Positions 1-12,370 of a stretch of DNA of 64,000 nucleotides are shown here, in pieces. The translations under genes and the position numbers were made by a program. The notes under the pieces were generated by a model. The model was not told the origin of the DNA. It ran no database searches and worked only from the letters and a program-made list of their open reading frames with translations. Source of the stretch: Acanthopleura granulata (lineage: Eukaryota; Mollusca; Polyplacophora; Chitonida; Chitonidae); the NCBI GenBank assembly GCA_016165875.1, contig JABBOT010000080.1, forward strand, positions 14,662,133-14,726,132, read 5' to 3'. Each line of letters opens with the position of its first letter. Position 1 is the stretch's first letter.

Positions 1-2307
1 ATTGTAAATTAACCCAATTTTAAGACAACAAATAAATCTTCTTTAAATTGAAATGAATCCTGCAGAGAGAATGATAAAGGGGAACTCCGTGGTCAAGGGT
101 TTAGTGTGTTACCGAGGCACAATGACCCAGGGATCTCTCACTGTGTCCCACATCGGAAGTCTGTCATTTTGCACCCGTGCGTAGGACCAAAGGCATCTCA
201 AATGGACATATAAATGTTCTAACAGCTAAAAAAGAAACAACTGACTGATATTTTGATTGATTGATTGATCTAAACGCTGAACACCAAGCAGAGGTATATC
301 CAGCAATGTTGAGTATAACCCACTGAAAGAGTTGGGAAATATTCGAGGAAGTCATTTCTTAATTAGTCAAAATACTGGAACATACGATTGGAACATGTCA
401 TTTCAATGAAGGTAGACAAAATTCGATACCACATTTACCTCAAAATTGCTAAAAACTATGCACAGCCTGTCAAAACTGGAACTTCGATGATAATGATCCT
501 AACTATGGAATTGGAGTCTTGTATTTTGTCTTTTACGAATGACCCCTTTGTGGAAACCACCAGCGCTGTTTGTGGTTCTCTTGCATAGACAGTGTAAGAG
601 TTCACATCCATACAAGCACGCCTTTACAAAGGTGTATGATTGATAGCTCCAGGTAGCTCCGAAGCTCTTTCACTCATTACGTTGACAGCACCGGAGCTAC
701 AGCGGCTGACATTGCAAAATCGTTTAGTACGTCCAGAGTTCTTGCGTGCTGCATTCTAGATACTCATGGCGCGCATCTAACGACAGTTCAGACCCACGGC
801 AACTAGAAAATCACAAACCCGGAGGTTTTACCTTCGTCCTTTGCCCTCTTGCCAGCCTCGAAGTACGAAGCCCCACATTAAAAGTTCTAATCCTTCGGCA
901 TGGCCATTAAACACGCCATTACTGCCGTACTGGACATATTGTGTGTTGTGGCGCGAAAGCGATCAGGGTTTGGATGTTTTAACATGGGGCTTCGTGTGGC
1001 TAGTTACACGATAATTTCATCTGTATTGCCATTGAATTTCTTTGATTCTCACACCAAGATAAATACAGACAATTCCAGCGTAAATGTTGTAATTACTTCG
1101 AACTCTCGAGATTGTGCATCTTACCTGGGCATGTACCTGCACAAAGGCCACAACGGTTTCGTGTCATGCCCACATGTTGCTGGCTCATATCTGGCTCTTT
1201 AACTCTTGTTAGATTTTGTATGTCGTGTGATGATTTCCGTCAAAGTCATAAGACATTGCTGCAAAAACTAGTGTGTCAATGATATTCCATCGGATGAATT
1301 CACCCTAAATTTCGGATGTCTTACAAAACGTACACCTCCCTTGTTAGTAAATATAGACGGAATGTCGGGGACGCTGCCCCATAATAATCCGCTGTGTTCA
1401 TTGTGTTGAATAAGATCGCCATTATGAACAGTTTACCACCTAAAGGCAGCTAAGATACACATCATTAACTACGTATATAAACGAGCATGGTAGAACATGT
1501 CTTACGTCCTTGTGTCATCACTGAAAACAGTTGACTGTTTCTCTTTGCATTTACCCGTACTTACTATTTTCCTTGCGTACTTTCATAGTTTCTTGAGTTT
1601 GTCATAGACGTTGTTTTCCTCTCTATCTGTATATGTCTGTGTCCCTTTTAGTTTTTTATTTTTTTCCTTGCTTTTTTTTATTTTTGTAAACAATTCCTTA
1701 AAAAGTAAACGAAAAGGAAGTACATGTCATCAATGGACCAGGCCCAGGTCAAGTAGCGGCTGCAGGCGACATTGTGGCGCATCCGGTGAAATGTTTACAC
1801 CATATGACAGCTGGTTTATATGTAAAAATCCTACTAACCGATTCAGATTTTGATAAGTTAGCTAGATATGAAGAAACTACTGGACGGAGACAGGCTTATA
1901 GACCTACACTTACCCACATCTGATGCAAAAACGGGATATCTGGAAAGAATCTCTACCCACAATGTGTTACTTGATAAACTTATAAACCTTTATATCATAG
2001 TGCGTCTGATATTATAATAAAAAACGTTATCATTAAAAATCGTCTGGAATCAGTACACCAAGCCTTAGTACTTGGGAGGCATGACAGTAAATGGTTGAAT
2101 AACCTCGAGGATATTCTTGATCAGAAGAAAAAATGAATAACAAACGTTTGAAATTTGAATTGGTATATGTATATTTGATATTAGGTTTAAGGCGGGTACA
2201 GTAAAGCGTTGACATTTTCGAGAAGTTTCACAAAAGACTTTAGTCGTTTAGTTTTATCGTTTACACATTCTTATTAGCAAAATGTTGGTAACATCCTTGT
2301 CTTTGCA
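1..2307. other. Left-edge stretch with no supported gene
   Basis: I see no exon with family similarity or convincing splice borders here. The open frames in it, including a 100-codon frame at 900-1202, have no recognisable domain and biased, non-coding-like composition. A T-rich run lies around 1660-1690. The lower end (about 2000-2307) probably contains the 3' UTR of the minus-strand gene that follows, but no clear polyadenylation signal was found. Confidence 0.5.
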
Positions 2308-2802
2308 TTAGACGTTCTCGGCCTTGACCTTCCGCATTCTGTGCCTTCTTGATTTCCGGGAAGGTGTAGGGATTCTGGACATTGCAGAATTCTGACCCTG
2401 CGGTCGCTCAGTCCTCTCTGCTCCACGTGGTGTCGGCGCCGATGGTCGGTCGTCACATGACATCTCTGATCCAATCAGGTTTCTCATGATGTACTCGGGT
2501 ATCGGAGATCCTGCATAAACCGGAAGTGACAATCTTGACAGTAGATTATCAATAGGTGAAACGCTGCGCCGAGAAGGTGGAGACTCGGGTGATATCCCAC
2601 CAAAGTCCGTGTAGTCCTCTAGATATTTGTCGGCAGTCATTTTACCACAGTCATTTTGTCTCTTTCGCACCCACCAGTCATAATGGTCTTTGAGGTCTTT
2701 GTACTGGTCTCGAGACCGTTGCTTTATGGCCTCCAAACCGTCATACTTGTGTTTTGACTTCGGCCATGTTGGAGGGACGAGAACGTAGTGATTGTTATTC
2801 AT
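2308..2802 (-). CDS. Orphan 164-residue basic protein, complete coding exon
   Basis: This is one uninterrupted coding exon of 164 codons plus stop. The family is not recognised. The N-terminal half is rich in charged and aromatic residues, with a WW pair near residues 43-44 inside a predicted helix. The middle has proline-directed serine sites (SPES, RRSVSPID). The C-terminus is strongly basic (SRKSRRHRMRK), which could serve nuclear localisation or phosphate binding; that is inference. The start is supported by an in-frame TGA two codons upstream and a good context (ACC before ATG). A clear 3' splice site (pyrimidine tract plus CAG at 2810-2812) sits just upstream, so the 5' UTR continues on an earlier exon, probably the one ending at 4058. 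There is no signal peptide and no membrane segment. It may be lineage-restricted. Confidence 0.6.
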   Translation of the reverse strand: MNNNHYVLVPPTWPKSKHKYDGLEAIKQRSRDQYKDLKDHYDWWVRKRQNDCGKMTADKYLEDYTDFGGISPESPPSRRSVSPIDNLLSRLSLPVYAGSPIPEYIMRNLIGSEMSCDDRPSAPTPRGAERTERPQGQNSAMSRIPTPSRKSRRHRMRKVKAENV

Positions 2803-2809
2803 GGTTCAT
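2795..2809 (-). promoter_or_regulatory. Four-codon upstream ORF overlapping the start codon
   Basis: The coding exon begins directly with an ATG (2809-2807) that opens a four-codon frame (M-N-H-E-stop). Its stop overlaps the first codons of the main ORF, which starts at 2802 in another frame. Such overlapping uORFs generally reduce or condition translation of the main frame. The arrangement is seen in the sequence; its use is inferred and depends on the exon border at 2809. Confidence 0.4.
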
Positions 2810-4057
2810 CTGAAACGGAAGAGAAAAACGATGTTGCTATTGTTTAAAATATCGATTAAGTTTTTTAAACCACGCCGCGGTCAGTCTCATAGAGTTATGT
2901 AAAGATGTACTATTGACGATGAAATGTCATCTGCATGCATGAAGAAATGTATTTGTTTATTCGACTGAATAGATTTGTAGAATTATTTTGTAACTTTTTG
3001 GGTTGCTCTTTAAGCACCAACTCCGTGAACTTTGTTCCTATATGACGGTTGTCAGTTAATTATTAGAAGAAGCCTGACAAACTTCGTGATTTGAAGCCGG
3101 GGCCACCCTGAAAAAAGTCTTCCGTATTATACACTTTGATTTACGGCGTAATCGATGATGGTTGGCATGCATTGGTATTTGACTGAAGGTGAATGACCCT
3201 GTTATTTGATTTAGAATTAGTACTCGATTGGATCATTTTGGGTCATTAGATGACAGAAACCCAGTCAGTTTGATGAACTCGTTTGTTGCTGCCTGCCTTC
3301 TTCCACTCGAGTGAAAGTGAATTGTGTGTGATTTAAAATACAGAGTAGGAAAAAATATCACAATGTCAGTTTTGAGGCTATATGTTTTTTTTTTCTCCTA
3401 CCGTCTTTTAAGATGAAGTCATTTTGTTTTGATTTAATTGTTCTTCAAAAATTTTTTAAGATTAAAAGTAAATATAAGTTGTACATATATTATACAGATA
3501 AGGCAGACACCGTTCGCAGTTGGATCTGACTGTAAGAAGGAAAAGAAATCATTCGCAAAACTCGCATATTTAAATACAGTCAAAAAACACAAAACACTTC
3601 AGATATGGAAGAAAATGGCCACGGCTGTATTCTTATAAGATGAAAACATGTTTGTAATGGCATTAATAAGGAGTTCTTATGGTAGTCCAGAATATTTTCT
3701 TATTACTTCCTGTCCGTCTGATACCCCACCAGCGACTGAAATTTGGCAGGCTTTAGGGTTCCCACTACACTGAATATCCCTGATAGCAACCAGAAAACAA
3801 AGCCGTGATTCACTGCGTTAATCTCTGAGCCTTTCCAAAGATTAGCAATATAAGGCTTACATGTTAGACAATTCAAATGCAGGAATGGATGATCGCCCTT
3901 TAGGTTATAGCTCGTACGCTATATAATGCTAGTTAAACCATATACTGTGTTTAATTAGGTTTAATCCTGGAAATGCCCGACGAATTGTTAATTGTTATAT
4001 AATTATAGCTATTTAACTGCAGTTGGGGACATATGAAAGCGATATAGATCCACTTAC

Positions 4058-4200
4058 CTGCTTCTCAACTAGACTTGGTCGGTTTTGTCGTCAGAAGAAC
4101 ATTTGGCCTCTGCTGTCAATGTCAAGTTGATAGCTGCTCCGAAAGTGTAACTCGATGCCTGTCAGTTCAGAATAGCTGCTTCATATCTCTGAACAACGTA
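4058..4200 (-). other. Candidate non-coding first exon of the orphan gene
   Basis: On the minus strand a strong 5' splice site (CAG followed by GTAAGTGG) has its last exon base at 4058. It would join the acceptor at 2810-2812 across a 1.25-kb intron. The upper border is set only loosely, by the CRE-type site cluster that starts at 4210. No ATG-initiated frame continues from it into the coding exon, so it would be 5' UTR. Confidence 0.4.
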
Positions 4201-4209
4201 ACTGATTAT

Positions 4210-4329
4210 TACGTCATTCATTGTTGATAAATAATGTGACGTAACGTTATTTTAGTGACGCTACACATCCTCAACAGGGCGACGTCAAAATCAGTAGACC
4301 ATATACGTCATGACGACATGTCTGACGTC
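4210..4329. promoter_or_regulatory. Cluster of CRE/ATF-type sites
   Basis: Seven TGACG/CGTCA elements fall in 120 bases: TACGTCA at 4210, TGACGTAA at 4237, TGACG at 4256, GACGTCA at 4281, TACGTCA at 4304, TGACG at 4311 (forming the palindrome CGTCATGACG at 4306-4315) and TGACGTC at 4323. This is far above chance for a 5-mer in AT-rich DNA. CREB/ATF-family bZIP factors bind such sites. The cluster lies immediately upstream of the candidate first exon of the 2308-2802 gene, so it is probably that gene's promoter. Confidence 0.6.
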
Positions 4330-5944
4330 TCTCAACAAAAGACTTATGACTAGAAATGCTTGTATTCCGCGGTGCTAGCTGTTTGGGAAAGAAAAATTGC
4401 CGATACCCCTTTCTGGTACATGGCGTGATCAGAAGTTAATTTTATGAGGCTATGCGTAGGCCTCGACTTACTGCGTCACGATGGTTGGTGGTGGGGAAAT
4501 TTCAAAGGAAGATTTCTAGGTCTAAACTTATTTTTACAAGAATTTCTCTTCTTTCTGATAAATGTGGTGAATACTGCAAATTATAGGAATGCTGATTGTT
4601 TTACATGACGATGTCGATACGTCATCAACTGTACAAATACTGTTTGCTCTATTCTCTTTGATTTATAAGTCAGCCAGATATGGCATGAACACTACCATAA
4701 AGTTTTAATTTTAACCCATTTGTATAGGAAGCGTAACGTCCACAGAAGTCCTGTTGTACGTTCTTGTAACACGAAATGTAAACAGCTCTCATATTTGTGC
4801 TCAAGGTAAGCCGGGTTTTTGTTATCAAATTGACCAGTTAGGTACAAATTTGAAACAATGTGCTGAAGTAATTCAAATACATGTACAGTGGTTTATAGGG
4901 AGAATCACTGTGATTGGATGGGGTGCTCAAGAGTTACGACAACGTTCCGGTTTATGGGTGGGAAGAAATGGAGTGTCTGAAATGATGTCAAGGTTTGGGG
5001 TCAGATTCAGTTTGCGTCTCTACCAGGTAGAAGTACAAAGACTACATCATAGAGAGTAATTGCAGAGCATCAACAACAGTGTGCTAGTTGGAAAATGATC
5101 ACCCGTAATCGGTGAAATCCGGCCTCCTGCCATTTTACCTCAGTTATATTATAACTACTTGCCGCTTGTAGGAGCAGCAACTCGCATGCCCCTAGCACCG
5201 TGACAATTTATTACATGCCACTAGCCTATGGCTTATGATGTAATGAGTGACAAAAACATACATCACAAATCAATGATTTACACATGCATAAAGAGCAATG
5301 GGGACGATATGTTGAAAAAAAAGCCATGAATATGCGGCGGGGTCGTGAACTGGATGGAGGGAGAGCCAGGTCTATTATAGGACGACTTTCCGGGTCTTCC
5401 GACCCACACGATCAGTAGGTTTATCTAAGTAACAGCTGTACAGTACCCAGGACTACCTCTTATCGTACTGTTAACCAGAGCAATGCATTAACATTCCACC
5501 AGGACAACAATCTAATGGATACTTAGTGTAACTTCATTCATAGATACGTGTAAAACTGTGATTTATAGTAACCTGTAAAAAAAAGCTATTGCGATAAGAC
5601 ACGTGGATTTTTTTTTATTAACCCGTATACAATTTGATTTATCTTTTAAAGTCGCGAGAAATCAACGAATGCTGTGTGCGATCTATAGTTTCTAGAAGAA
5701 GAAAAAACAAGAGTGTTGATCGCAGAAAAATCTATTTATATATTATAATGATGGCAATAAATGTGTCATTTTCCAAAAAAGAATGCTGGCTAGCTTTGTA
5801 ACTACCAATAAAAAATGTGGGTTTTTTTCTGATGCGCAAGATAATATAAATTTCCTTTGAGAACACAAGTTTTTAAAAAAATATCATCTACAAATTCCTG
5901 TTAAAATAAATACAATTCATGGACCCATGCATTTCTATCTAAGA
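4330..5944. other. Intergenic stretch, nothing recognised
   Basis: There is no exon with recognisable protein similarity. A 101-codon frame at 4754-5059 has no domain. One more CGTCA element occurs near 4620. Confidence 0.5.
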
Positions 5945-6705
5945 GGGGTAAATGTCACTTTGGCTGGTATACAGACACTGTCACTTTGGCTAGTATACAG
6001 ACAGTGCCTCTTTGGCTGGTAGAGAAGCAGTTTTTATTGGGCTGGTATACAGGCAGTGTCATTCTGGCTGTTGTACAGACTGTATAACTTTGGCTGGTAT
6101 ACAGACAGTACCACATTGGCTCTTGAAGAGACAGTGCCACTTTAGCTGGCATACAGATATTGTCCCCTTTTCTGATATACAGACAGTGCCACTTTGGCTG
6201 GTAGAGAGACAGTGCCACTTTGGCTGGTATAGGGATAGTGTCATCTTCTCTGGTATACAGGCAGTGTCACTTTGGCTTATAGACAGGCAGTGTCACTTTG
6301 GCTAGTATACAAACAGTGTCACTTTGGCTGGTATACTGTTAGTGTTATACAGTGTCGCTTTCAAGGGTATACAAACAGTGTCACTTTGGCTAGTATACAA
6401 ACAGTATCACTTTGGCTGGTATATTGAGAGTGTCACTTTGGCTGGTATACAAACAGTGTCCCTTTGGCTGGTATACAAACAGTATCACTTTGGCTGGTAC
6501 ATTGACAGTGTCACTTTGGCTAGTATACAAACAGTGTCACTTTGGCTGGTATATTGACGGTATCACTTTGGATGATATACAAACAGTATCACTTTGGCTG
6601 GTATACAAAGAGTATCACTTTGGTTGATATATTGAGTGTCACATTGAAAGGCAGACAGGCAGTGTCTCCTTATCTGGTATACAGACAGTGTCACTTGCTG
6701 ACAAC
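5945..6705. repeat. 26-bp minisatellite
   Basis: About 28 imperfect tandem copies of a 26-bp unit built around CACTTTGGCTGGTATACAGA. Copies differ by substitutions and a few short indels. Because the unit is free of stops in several frames, overlapping repetitive open frames appear on both strands (for example 6012-6305 plus and 5955-6218 minus). These frames are a by-product of the repeat, not genes. Confidence 0.9.
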
Positions 6706-7014
6706 TTGTACTCAAAACAAAAAAGAAATGGTGAAATACATAGTCAGGTTGATTTAAACAAAGTATTGCGGACAGGATTTCTCTGATATCGTTCTAATAG
6801 CTCGTTGTCTGGGTTAACTTCATCATGCCCCTGGAACACACCCAAATCTATACACAATCTGCTGTTCCCGTTACTACTCTTTCCGGTTTAAGGTTACACG
6901 TGCAAATTCATGCAGTTGAGTGAATATAAGAGTCCTGGGGTTCTGATTGGTTAATTCTGCTACACAGATATTTTAGTTTGTGGATAAATTTATGCACTGT
7001 TATTATGTACCTTC

Positions 7015-7335
7015 ACAAGAAGGCTGTGTTGTTTGGTAATGGCGGGTTGTGGATCAGGTAGGTATAGGCCTACAAGGCGTGTAAGAACTAATATATCTTT
7101 GGCTGTTAGGAAACAAGAGTTTAGTTCGTGGACTCTTAAATGAAGGCTGTGTGTTTACTAATATCGGATTATGAACCATGTTAGAGGAAGCCTACAAAAG
7201 AATTCGGGGACACTTATATGAAGACTCTGTGTTTACTAATATCGGATTATGAACCATGTTAGAGGAAAGCCTGCAAGAGTGTTCGTGCACTCTCACATGA
7301 AAACTGTGTGTTTGGTAATAATGGTCATCGGCTGA
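7015..7335. repeat. Four-copy degenerate tandem repeat of about 80-120 bp
   Basis: The phrase GAAGGCTGTGTGTTT or a close variant recurs at about 7019, 7142, 7218 and 7300. It is followed by similar text (a TAATATCGGATTATGAACC block, then GTTAGAGGAAGCC). The two central copies are the most alike. Confidence 0.75.
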
Positions 7336-10300
7336 CCCCTGCTGTCTATCATGTGTCCAGAGACTGACAGCTTAACGGTGGGCCTCACTGCCAATATTCC
7401 CTATCGAGTTATAATTAAATTTGACCTCAGGACAGTTCTCTCCTGAAAGTGATCCGCCGTCTGTTCACTATTTAGAAGCTGTGGTCATTCATATTTGAAC
7501 ATGAAAAACGAGATGTGTATGTATTATTAAAGGAATCGATCAATTCACGTGACCTTTTGTCACCGTCAGGCTATTTACTCTTCAACTTCGGGAATTTTGT
7601 AATAGATATGTATCGATTATGCTTATTGTGGTTAAGTGGAGCGCTGGCCAGTTATGAATTTTTGCCTTTTAACAACCATGCGTAGTAAGCATTTTATTTT
7701 ACATTTTGCGGAGACGGTCATTTTCTGTCATTGTTCTGAGTTTTATTTTTTGTTCACTGAAGAGCCCTCTGCTGAGTAAGCCTAAGTAGGTTTTGTATCG
7801 CCTAAAATTACGCCCACAGACCAACTTTATTTTATTTGAATGGAACAACTTTACTAAAACATAGGAGAATAATTTAAAAGTTAAAGCCGCGAAGGCAGTG
7901 TGATAGTTTACAAATGGACGACAAATACGATCACGCGAAACGTGTGAAATTCGCCCTCTTGTCAGTTTACGGGCAGTTAAGGTTTCATTCTGATATTTAA
8001 TAATGAGATATATTTATAATGCCAAAAGCCAGAGGCGTTCCAATGATATGATGAGTCCGGAGAGTCTGGATGGAGTCACTGTCTCTGTTGTGTTATATGA
8101 CTGTCATAATGGAACAAGATGTATATGTGCAGGTGTAAACGATGTAACTAAATTCATTAAGTTTTCGACAAAGCGTGTCACAAATGCCATCATTAAAACG
8201 ACAAGCTATCGAAATCAAACGGTTGGACATATTCGTGTGTCGAACATTGTGGTACATGTTTTAAAAACGCTCGAGGTTTTAAATCAAGATGTATAGGGTC
8301 AGCGGCGTATTCCGTTGAGTCCCAGTTATCTTAACCCGCAAAACTGCCCAGCGTCATATTAGTGAAACATTCTGAATCAATAAAAACCCAAAAGGTTCTC
8401 CTGTGAGAGAAACATACAAAAGTATCTGTGTTATGGCTAAGATTAAAAGCTCTTTCTTCCATATTAATGAATTTCATGTTTGCTTTAAGAGTGAGGGCTA
8501 GCGATTTGTCAGCATTATTTTATGTGTCAGATACTCTTAACGTTATCTTGACATTGTACTGTCGCTACACTCACGTTGTGGTGCAAATCAACCCACGCCA
8601 ATCAGAAGTCTGTTCTTTCCACCTTCTGTTTGCCATACGACGCTTGGGGAATCTTCCAGTTTTTCTCTCTCCTGGACAAACTGGGATAGCTAGAATTAAG
8701 ACACGTACCTGGAGGTGTTTGTTTTACTTTGGGATCACTGGATGGATGTCTGCTCAAGACGCACATGCCACAAAACTGGCATTCTCTGCTGACACCTGTG
8801 ACAGGACTTGCTGTTAAATTCCTGTGCTACGTAAGCATACAGGCAGCCCTATATTTAACAGTACTGCTGACTGCTACACACCATGGTTAAACAAGTTACC
8901 CCCGTGTTTCTCACACAAGAGATAATATTTGTGAACAGTTGCAGTGGTTGGGGCTGGGAAGGTAGGAAAAGGAGGGGGTGAGGAGCATTTCTGACTACAG
9001 CTGTCGGCGAGTTATGCCCATCGTAAAACCAACCCTGTTGAACAGACCTCAGTGTCTGAGTACATCAAAGCACGAACACTACAAACAATACCAGCAAGCA
9101 AAAGCCTAACGACCCGTTTTACAAAAAGGGCATACAAGTTCTGTCAAACATAACTGCTTTGACGACACATACGGTGCAGATACGTCGCCAAGGCAGTCGC
9201 GTTTGACGAAACGTTACTCGCTCCTCGAAAACCGGACTCCAGGAAGGAAAGGTTTAAAAATGTCGTATCTCTGGGAGTTAGTATTGTAGGTACATTAACT
9301 AACCTATATGCATGCCATCAAATGCACTGGAACAAATTTGTTCTACGCTTCTGATGTGTACCAAATTGCATACCCTTGGAACACGTCTTGTTTACCTCGC
9401 CAGCTACACAAACAGATGTGTACAAAACAGTGCACATCTGCTTTTTCAGAGCAGCCTACTTCTCACTGAAAACTCTGGTTAGGGTGTATGCCTTTTTTTG
9501 CAAGAAATGTGAATTGCGCTCGTGGCAAACATTGGTCAGCCGAACATAATGACATCATCGTTTCTCGTTGACGTAGTCAGTTTCCATTAACCTCTGCCAT
9601 TGTAGCTAAACAGATGTGACACCTCGGCCGTTCACAACAACGCCGAGTGACCCATGTCAGACAGCGACCAAGTTAAAACACATGATTATCTCGCTCATCC
9701 ACAGGGGGTCGAACCATGGCTTGTAACTAACGGTCAGTAACGCCTAGTGTGCAATGTAAATGTGAACGTAGAGGTTATGCATCATGTGGGCATTCATGAA
9801 AAAATTACTAAAAGGCGTAAAAAGCGAGGGTTTCCACTTTGCCAACATCATTACCTGTCGCCATTACCTGTCTCCACTACCTGTCCCCGATACCTGTCTC
9901 CTGCTTTCTAATGAAAACTAACCGATTTCACAAAAACTTTTGTCATTTTTTGTTCATTAATAACGAACCGTTCTGTTGGTAGCAAATACATGACACATTT
10001 ATGTACATTTTCCGCCCGAATCATACGTGGAGCTTTCAGCTGAGCCATCCCTGGCAGGCGTCATTGTGCATAAATTTGGCGCCAAATGTACTCTGTAAAA
10101 GTACAGAACACATAAAACGTGTACACTGTGTTCCTATCCCATGCACCCGTTCTTTTTTTTTTTTTTTTTTGATGGCGGTGTTTTGAAGAAGTTTTAAAAG
10201 AAATCGGGTGGTGTTTCGCAGCGAGAAAGTCATTTCTTTTTAATTCCTACTTGAGAGACAGTTACATTGTGTATATTCTTTTGTTCCTACAATCGTAAAT

Positions 10301-12370
10301 GAAAACAGAAAATAGGCACAGAACTGGTAAACACTGTAAATTTAATATATAGCCTAGACTTACAAGAACGCATATAGATTGTGTGCATGTTTACTACTTA
10401 TTAGGATTGCTTTTCATTTTCATATTGAGTTGAACTGCAGTATTTCATTTCTTTGAGGTTTAACATGTTGCAAGAGCAAGAGGTATTAATAGAAATATTA
10501 ATCCATCACCTTTCCAATGTGTTACGAAATATAGTAAACATGCAAGCATATTTCAAAAATGCGGCATGAATGGTGTTTTCATGGTGTTCAAGATCAAAAC
10601 ATCTGTTTTAGTGTGTCGTCAAATGTGGAATTTATTTACAACCAACAAACAGCTTCTTTAGTAATGAACAAGACGGCGAAAGTTTTAGTGAAATTTGTTA
10701 ATTTGTACAGAAACAAGAGAACGGCAAATGTGGGTGGTGTCCTTTCGTTCCACCTTGGCTACTTTATCATGTGTATACGATACATAGTTAATATCCATGT
10801 ATATTACACATTTAGCGTAGCAAACCGTTTGTGACAAGCCATAGTTCGAACCCCTCTTGGGTATACCGCTGTAGATCTGAATTTCTGACAGCTAAGGGAT
10901 CGGACTCCTTCATGTACGTTTTATTTTGAAGCTTTTAGGTTTTTTGTCCCTTTCTTTCAAAATAAAGGGCTTTTAGCGAATTCACTTTTTCTGCATTCTG
11001 TGCGTGTCAAGTTTAAGGATTCACCGACTGTAGCGATAAAAATTCTATCCTAGTTTGAAAGATAACTGAAATCCCATGGCACTTTCTCTACGGAACAAAG
11101 ACCCTGTCTGGTACTTTCGGGGTCAATATATTAATATTTCTGTCTCGAGAGCTGACCTAATTGTATTATTGAGGATATACGAGGGCATGAGGTACAGCCA
11201 TCCCTATTTGATAAATACAGCGATCTCACGTCATCCACCACTGCAGTCAGTTTCGATTATTTTGGCGTCAAACAGTCGCCCTTCCCTTGATCGAACTTTT
11301 GCCACTGGACGGACGCGGGCCAGGATGAAAACGGTAATTGTAAAATATCAGTGGGTGTCCCGATCCCGCAGTGTGATACCACTTTGGCATTATTCTGTTA
11401 TTATTATTCTATTGTCTCCAAATCGCGGCTAGATGGAAAACTGGTCCTTTTACGGAATCAACCGCTGATGCAAATGATTAACTGTGGATTTTACTCGTTG
11501 ATCGCACTCCGGTTGGTTTTATATAGTGTACCGTCTCTGTTGATAACTCATCGCTTTAAACCGAGTCGACATTAGCAGGGATTTGTTTAATGTCTGACCA
11601 CGGGATATTGCCATCCAGGTTTAAGCTTTTACCTCCAATATAATCCGTCCATTGAGGATTGCCTCACTGATGAATGGACGGGTTCTTCTGGGCTTTGTAC
11701 GAACGGCAATTACTCCGCTTTGAAAGTACGGCGTTAACTCAGCAAACCGCTAGGACCTGCCCCATAGGACCATCTGGTCAACCGTGTTTATAGCAGGGGC
11801 CACCTACCCTGTAAATTACTACTCACTGGTCAGCAACTGGCCACTCCAGAAGCTGCATAACTATAACATAGGATGCACCAGTGCTTTGCTAAAAGTAAAC
11901 CTGGAACTTTAAATGGAACACGTGGATGTACGTGTCTGTAAGGAACAGTACAGCTTGCTCATACGGCTGAGGGTTGGAATTTGGGATTCTGTTTAACGAA
12001 ATGAAGCACAGATAACCTTGGCTGTGCTGCCGTCTGGACTGAGTGTAACCGCTGCATGGAGGGCGTCTAAACTTATCTTTATCCATGAAAATTTCTGTGA
12101 AATTCGACAAAATTGTGGCCGGATGAAGCGACCTGAGTTGCACAAACCTTGTCTGGTACAAACTTTCTGTGAGACAAACGTTTCTGCTACATTTAAACAG
12201 CTGTTGTAAAATGGATAACAGTTAAATATTTGGCACACAAGTCGTTGGTAAAGTTTCAAGCCTTAATCCCTGGGAGGGACACTTTTTTCCTTCTTTTTTG
12301 TCTCACCAAAGCGCCAAGATATGAATACTTCTGTTCATTGTATAAGGTGAATTGGGCATGAGTGTGAAAC
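7336..12370. other. Intergenic stretch upstream of the channel gene
   Basis: No exon with recognisable similarity was found. Open frames at 8003-8296, 8428-8817 and 11076-11432 lack domains. A 13-base motif (CATTACCTGTCTC and variants) occurs four times in tandem at 9849-9903. An inverted repeat of CCGTCCATT flanks a short loop near 11646-11681. The last few hundred bases should contain the promoter and 5' UTR of the channel gene, but no TATA box was identified. Confidence 0.45.

Noticed and set aside
5955..6757. Overlapping 60-100-codon repetitive frames on both strands
   Set aside because: They result from the 26-bp minisatellite, occur in several frames at once, and have no start context or domain.
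8428..8817. 129-codon plus-strand frame
   Set aside because: No domain, no splice-border support and no codon bias; likely chance.
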